A stretch of 8,697 bases of DNA from Pseudomonadota bacterium (GTDB taxonomy: Bacteria; Pseudomonadota; Alphaproteobacteria; Acetobacterales; Acetobacteraceae): positions 1 through 8,697 of the forward strand of contig JAKBAQ010000111.1 of the NCBI GenBank assembly GCA_021808985.1, given 5' to 3'. Made by a program: the position numbers and the translations under genes. Shown here in pieces: positions 5,711-8,697 of this stretch. Position 1 is the stretch's first letter, and each line of letters begins with the position of its first letter. Under the pieces are notes generated by a model. That model searched no databases and was not told the origin of the DNA. It saw only the letters and a program-made list of their open reading frames with translations.

Positions 5711-5730
5711 TGGGGCGCCGTGGGGCGCCG
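5711..5730. repeat. Perfect 10-bp tandem duplication upstream of map
   Basis: TGGGGCGCCG occurs twice back to back in the gap between fumC and map, about 20 bp before the map start. Each unit contains the palindrome GGCGCC. On the map transcript it would lie in the leader and could form GC-rich structure. It may simply be a small slippage duplication. Confidence 0.5.
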
Positions 5731-5791
5731 GGGTTCTGGGCATTAGATGCAGACGCGGCCACCGGAAAGCAAGTGCCGAGGGCAAAACCCT

Positions 5792-7207
5792 TCACGGCTG
5801 CTTTTCAACCCGCAGGGGCCGGGTCATCTCCTCGGGCTTCACCCATGCGTCGAACTGTTCCGCCGTGGTGACGTTGAGGGCCAGGGCGGCGGCGCGCAGC
5901 GAGAGGCCCTCATGATGGGCCTTGAGCGCCACCTTGGCCGCCACCGCGTAGCCGGTGTGCGGGTTGAGGGCGGTGACGAGCATGAGGTTGTTCGCGAGAT
6001 TTTCCGCGATTCGGCCCCGTGCGGGGGCGATGCCGGCGGCGCAGCGGGTGTTGAAGGCGCTGAGCGCCTCGGCCAGCAGGCGGGCGGAGGCGAGCAGGTT
6101 ATGCAGCATCACCGGCTTGAACACGTTGAGCTGGAAATTGCCCTGGCTGCCGGCGAAGGCGACCGCATGGTCGTTGCCGAAGACCTGGACGGCCACCATG
6201 GTCAGCGCCTCGCACTGGGTGGGGTTGATCTTGCCGGGCATGATGGAGGAGCCGGGCTCGTTTTCGGGGATCAGCAGCTCGCCGATGCCCGCGCGCGGGC
6301 CGGAGGCGTACCAGCGGATGTCGTTGGCGATTTTCATCGCCGCGCCGGCCAGCACGCGCAAGGCCCCGGAGGTGGCGACCATGGCGTCATGTGCCGAGAG
6401 GGCGGCGAATTTGTTGGGCGCGGTGCGGAAGGGCTTGCCGGTTTCCAGCGCGATGAACTCCGCCGCCGTGGCGCCGAAATTGGGGTGCGCGTTGAGCCCG
6501 GTGCCGACCGCCGTGCCGCCGATGGCAAGCTCATGCAGGCCAGGCAGCGTGGCGCGGATGCCCGCCATGGCCGCCTGCAGCTGCGCGGCCCAGCCGGAGA
6601 TGACCTGGCCGAGGGTTATGGGGGCGGCGTCCTGCAGATGGGTGCGCCCGCTCATCACCACATCGGCGAAGGCCTGGCTTTTCGCCTCGAAGACAGCCAG
6701 CAGGGCGGAAATGGCGGGGAGCAGGGTGTTTTCCACCGTCTCGACCGCGGCGATGTGCATGACCGTGGGGAAGGTGTCGTTGGAGGATTGCGAGTGGTTG
6801 ACGTCGTCGTTCGGGTCAACCAGCTTTTTGCCGCCCAGGGTGCCGCCGGCGAGCTGGATGGCGCGGTTGGCGATGACCTCGTTGGCGTTCATGTTGCTCT
6901 GGGTGCCCGAGCCGGTCTGGAACACGACCAGGGGGAATTCAGCGTCCCACTGGCCGTGGATCACCTCCTCGGCGGCGCGCACGATGAGGGCGGCCTTCTC
7001 GGCCGGCAGCTGGCCCAGCGCCTGATTGGCCAGGGCGCAGGCCTTTTTGAGGACGCCGAAGCCGCGGATGACCTCCCTGCCCCAGACATGGTCGCGCTGG
7101 CCGATGGGGAAATTCTCGATGCTGCGCTGGGTTTGCGCCCCCCAGAGCCTGGCCGCCGGGACCTGAACCTCGCCCAGACTGTCATGTTCAATGCGGAACT
7201 CGTTCAT
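5792..7207 (-). CDS. fumC: Fumarate hydratase, class II
   Basis: Class II fumarase interconverts fumarate and malate in the TCA cycle without an iron-sulfur cluster. The 471 residues (from the ATG at 7207-7205) match the family. Signatures are TGSGTQSNMNANEV at about 98-111, NDDVNHSQSSNDTFPT near 133-148, SGRTHLQDAAP with catalytic His190, and the superfamily signature GSSIMPGKINPTQCEAL from residue 319, with the catalytic serine loop at Ser320/Ser321. The start is chosen because GGAAGG lies 8 nt upstream and MNEFRIEHDSLGEVQVPA is the usual beginning; an in-frame ATG five codons earlier lacks this. The small gene upstream stops one base before this ATG, so the two are likely co-translated. 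Fumarase is favoured over aspartase or argininosuccinate lyase by the overall sequence. Confidence 0.96.
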   Translation of the reverse strand: MNEFRIEHDSLGEVQVPAARLWGAQTQRSIENFPIGQRDHVWGREVIRGFGVLKKACALANQALGQLPAEKAALIVRAAEEVIHGQWDAEFPLVVFQTGSGTQSNMNANEVIANRAIQLAGGTLGGKKLVDPNDDVNHSQSSNDTFPTVMHIAAVETVENTLLPAISALLAVFEAKSQAFADVVMSGRTHLQDAAPITLGQVISGWAAQLQAAMAGIRATLPGLHELAIGGTAVGTGLNAHPNFGATAAEFIALETGKPFRTAPNKFAALSAHDAMVATSGALRVLAGAAMKIANDIRWYASGPRAGIGELLIPENEPGSSIMPGKINPTQCEALTMVAVQVFGNDHAVAFAGSQGNFQLNVFKPVMLHNLLASARLLAEALSAFNTRCAAGIAPARGRIAENLANNLMLVTALNPHTGYAVAAKVALKAHHEGLSLRAAALALNVTTAEQFDAWVKPEEMTRPLRVEKQP

Positions 7208-7208
7208 A

Positions 7209-7520
7209 TCAGAGCCTTCCATTCAGGAATCCCAGGGCGGGGAGCGGTTTCCAGCGGCGCGGCAGGTCGGTCCGGCGGATGGGTTTGATGGCATAGATGG
7301 GGATGGGCTGGGCGGATGACTCCAGAAACCCGGCATAGGCGCGCACCTGCGCCTCGCGCCAGGTTTTGTCGGCCAGGGCGGCGCTGCGGCTTGCGTAAAC
7401 CTCGGCGATGCGGATTACCCGCCCGCTCATCGCCACCACCGCCCAGAGGGAGGATTCATGCGCCTTACGCTCATCCGCGTGGAACTCCACCATCGCATCC
7501 CCTTGTCTTGAACGAAACAT
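7209..7520 (-). CDS. Small unrecognised protein coupled to fumC
   Basis: I do not recognise this family. The 103-residue frame starts at the ATG at 7520-7518, with GGAGAAG (7533-7527) 6 nt upstream. An alternative ATG at 7493 with AAGGGGA before it would give 94 residues. The stop lies one base from the fumC ATG (TGA-T-ATG), a coupling arrangement that supports a real gene. The product is soluble and basic: a beta-like SLWAVVAMSGRVIRIAEVYA, an Ala-rich helix-like segment (SRSAALADKTWREAQVRAYAGF), then PIPIYAIKPIRRTDLPRRW and a C-terminal KPLPALGFLNGRL. There is no signal peptide, membrane segment or Cys cluster. Its position suggests co-expression with fumarase, but nothing visible gives a function. 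Confidence 0.6.
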   Translation of the reverse strand: MFRSRQGDAMVEFHADERKAHESSLWAVVAMSGRVIRIAEVYASRSAALADKTWREAQVRAYAGFLESSAQPIPIYAIKPIRRTDLPRRWKPLPALGFLNGRL

Positions 7521-7526
7521 TCTGTA

Positions 7527-7550
7527 CTTCTCCAGCAAAATTTTTGGAGA
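7527..7550. promoter_or_regulatory. Back-to-back ribosome binding sites forming a dyad
   Basis: Only 37 bp separate the start codons of the small gene (minus) and the crotonase (plus). The minus-strand GGAGAAG (7533-7527) and plus-strand GGAGA (7546-7550) face opposite ways, and CTCCA(GC)AAAA with TTTTTGGAG makes an imperfect inverted repeat (7530-7549) in an AT-rich centre. Any promoters for the two genes must overlap the opposite coding region, or the dyad may act as a shared operator. The symmetry may follow simply from two close Shine-Dalgarno sequences. Confidence 0.35.
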
Positions 7551-7557
7551 GCGGTGA

Positions 7558-8568
7558 ATGGATCGTGAGGTTCAGGTCTGGCGTGAGGGTAGAGCAGGAC
7601 GCATCCGGTTGAACAGACCAAAGGCGTTCAATGCGCTCAATTTGGACATGGTGAAGGCGATCCGCGCCGCCGTGGATGAGTTTGGCGCCGATCCGGGGGT
7701 GCATGTGATTCTGGTGGACACGCTGGAGCGCTGGTTCTGCTCGGGCGGCGATGTGCGGATGCTCCATGCCGGGGCGGTGGCGGGGGATGCCAGCATCGCG
7801 GAGACTTTCTTTGGCATTGAATATGCGATGAACCAGGCGATCGCGGATCTGCGCAAGCCGTATGCCGCGATTATCAACGGGCTGTGCATGGGCGGCGGGG
7901 TTGGCATTTCGGTGCATGGCAGCCACCGCATCGCCACCGAGCAGGCGCTGGTGGCGATGCCGGAGACCGGGATCGGGCTCTTCCCCGATGTTGGCGCCAG
8001 CTATGTGCTGCCGCGCATGCCGGGGGCGCTTGGCATGTATCTGGGCCTGACCGGGGCGCGGGTGACGGGCGCGGATGCGGTGCATACCGGGTTTGCCACG
8101 CATTTCGTGCCGAGCGAGCGAATCGCGGCGATGGGCGAGGCGATTGTGCGCGACGGTGTGGCGGCGGTGGCCGAATTCGCGGCGCCGCTCCCCGCTTTCA
8201 GCCTAGCGGGGGAGCGGGCGCTGATCGACCGGGCCTTCAGCCAGAACAGCGTGGAGGGGATCATCGCCACGCTGGAGGCGGATGGCGGGAGCTTCGCCAT
8301 GGCGACGCTGGGGCAGCTGCGCCAGCATTCGCCAAGCTCGGTGCATTGGAGCTTCGAGATCATCCGGCGCGGCGCGGGGCTGGATCTGGCCGGGTGCCTG
8401 GCCATGGAGTTCGACCTTGCCTGCAAGCTGGCGATGGGGCCGGAGTTTATAGAGGGCGTGCGCGCCCTGCTGGTGGACAAGGACAAAGCCCCCAAATGGC
8501 TGCCGCCGCGGCTTGAGGAAGTGGACCCGGCCAGGATCGCCGCCTTGTTCGCGCCCAGGCCGCGCTGA
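7558..8568 (+). CDS. 3-hydroxyisobutyryl-CoA hydrolase-like enoyl-CoA hydratase family protein
   Basis: A 336-residue crotonase-fold enzyme of the ECH_2 type. The best fit is 3-hydroxyisobutyryl-CoA hydrolase, which releases 3-hydroxyisobutyrate in valine breakdown. Visible motifs are NRPKAFNALNLDMV (19-32), the oxyanion-hole segments CSGGDVRML (61-69) and NGLCMGGGVGISVHG (107-121), then RIATEQALVAMPETGIGLFPDVG (124-146) with Glu136 and Asp144 eight residues apart, as in characterised HIBYL-CoA hydrolases. A C-terminal FIEGVRALLVDKDKAPKW segment is also typical. It is longer than the roughly 260 residues of simple enoyl-CoA hydratases, again favouring ECH_2. GGAGA 7 nt upstream supports the ATG at 7558. 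No other valine-pathway gene is in the window, so a different acyl-CoA substrate cannot be excluded. Confidence 0.88.
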   Translation: MDREVQVWREGRAGRIRLNRPKAFNALNLDMVKAIRAAVDEFGADPGVHVILVDTLERWFCSGGDVRMLHAGAVAGDASIAETFFGIEYAMNQAIADLRKPYAAIINGLCMGGGVGISVHGSHRIATEQALVAMPETGIGLFPDVGASYVLPRMPGALGMYLGLTGARVTGADAVHTGFATHFVPSERIAAMGEAIVRDGVAAVAEFAAPLPAFSLAGERALIDRAFSQNSVEGIIATLEADGGSFAMATLGQLRQHSPSSVHWSFEIIRRGAGLDLAGCLAMEFDLACKLAMGPEFIEGVRALLVDKDKAPKWLPPRLEEVDPARIAALFAPRPR

Positions 8569-8609
8569 GCCAGCGGGCGGATTGAAATTATTAAAAATTT
8601 TTGCGGGGT

Positions 8610-8639
8610 TTGGGGAGCTTTTTATAAAAAGCTCCCCAA
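8610..8639. repeat. Perfect 30-bp palindrome, copy 1
   Basis: The left half is TTGGGGAGCTTTTTA and the right half is its exact reverse complement, with the centre between 8624 and 8625. As RNA, the GC-rich outer stem (GGGGAGC/GCUCCCC) is topped by a U5/A5 stem. It lies 41 bp after the crotonase stop codon. Confidence 0.95.
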
Positions 8640-8642
8640 GAT

Positions 8643-8672
8643 TCTGGCCCTTTTTTGCAAAAAAGGGCCAGA
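8643..8672. repeat. Perfect 30-bp palindrome, copy 2
   Basis: The left half is TCTGGCCCTTTTTTG and the right half is its exact reverse complement, with the centre between 8657 and 8658. It starts 3 bp after the first palindrome. It has the same length and design (GC arm, T run, A run, GC arm) but a different arm sequence, so the two fold independently. Confidence 0.95.
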
Positions 8673-8697
8673 CCCCAAAAAACTTTTGAGAATTATC

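Larger units (their letters stand above)
8594..8687. repeat. Composite palindromic element (outer inverted repeat around two hairpins)
   Basis: The AT-rich gap after the crotonase gene folds as a possible three-way junction. The outer arms, roughly 8594-8608 and 8673-8687, pair as AAAA/TTTT, TTTT/AAAA and GGGG/CCCC with three mismatches. They enclose two perfect 30-bp palindromes. The build, with GC arms and T/A-run centres, suggests a dispersed intergenic repeat of the kind found in some Acetobacteraceae, but repetition cannot be tested from one copy. Neither hairpin is followed by a clean U tract, so it is not a textbook terminator. The window ends 10 bp after the outer arm. Confidence 0.6.

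Noticed and set aside
5742..5772. Possible sigma-70 promoter for map (TTGCTT and TCTAAT on the minus strand)
   Set aside because: The -35 match is poor and the spacer is 19 bp, so it is not better than chance.
5747..7288. 513-codon plus-strand open frame opposite fumC
   Set aside because: fumC has all its family motifs on the other strand; the Gly/Asp/His-rich antisense translation is typical of shadow frames in GC-rich DNA.
7809..7827. GG-N10-GC sigma-54-like match inside the crotonase gene
   Set aside because: Only the core bases match, it is deep in coding sequence, and such matches are common by chance in GC-rich DNA.

Overview
The window is GC-rich bacterial chromosome, almost fully coding, with alphaproteobacterial gene content. 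The divergent RlpA type, the Tat-exported MltB-type enzyme and the A/T-centred palindromes at the right end suggest Rhodospirillales, most likely Acetobacteraceae. That placement is an inference from protein flavour and gene order, not a database match. There is no rRNA, tRNA, CRISPR array, insertion sequence or phage gene.

Layout. (1) Positions 1-2523, minus strand: a tightly overlapped operon read right to left, MltB-type lytic transglycosylase, RlpA-like lipoprotein, thymidylate kinase (tmk), then the first codons of DNA polymerase III delta prime (holB), which leaves the window. Stop and start codons overlap at mltB/rlpA and tmk/holB. A 9-codon mini-ORF links rlpA to tmk. (2) Positions 2524-2657: a 134-bp divergent intergenic region with a good sigma-54 type -24/-12 element pointing at mltB, overlapped by a perfect 8-bp-arm dyad. 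(3) Positions 2658-4832, plus strand: rpoN (sigma-54) and a long-form ribosome hibernation factor (hpf), closed by a strong intrinsic terminator. (4) Positions 4889-7520, minus strand: a small unrecognised gene, class II fumarase (fumC) and type I methionine aminopeptidase (map), in that transcription order. (5) Positions 7558-8568, plus strand: a 3-hydroxyisobutyryl-CoA hydrolase-like crotonase. (6) Positions 8569-8697: an intergenic element with two adjacent perfect 30-bp palindromes inside a weaker outer inverted repeat.

How the genes fit together: the left operon joins septal or peptidoglycan remodelling (mltB, rlpA) to dTTP supply and replication (tmk, holB). Its probable sigma-54 promoter lies back to back with the sigma-54 gene, which suggests a local regulatory link. 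rpoN-hpf is a common alphaproteobacterial pair, here without its usual lptB and ptsN neighbours. fumC, map and the crotonase are ordinary metabolic or housekeeping genes.

The points most worth a second look are the sigma-54 promoter and dyad between mltB and rpoN, the RlpA homologue with Gly where the catalytic Asp of active RlpA is expected, the mini-ORF at the rlpA-tmk junction, and the double palindrome at the right edge. I see no clear novel defence or mobile system.
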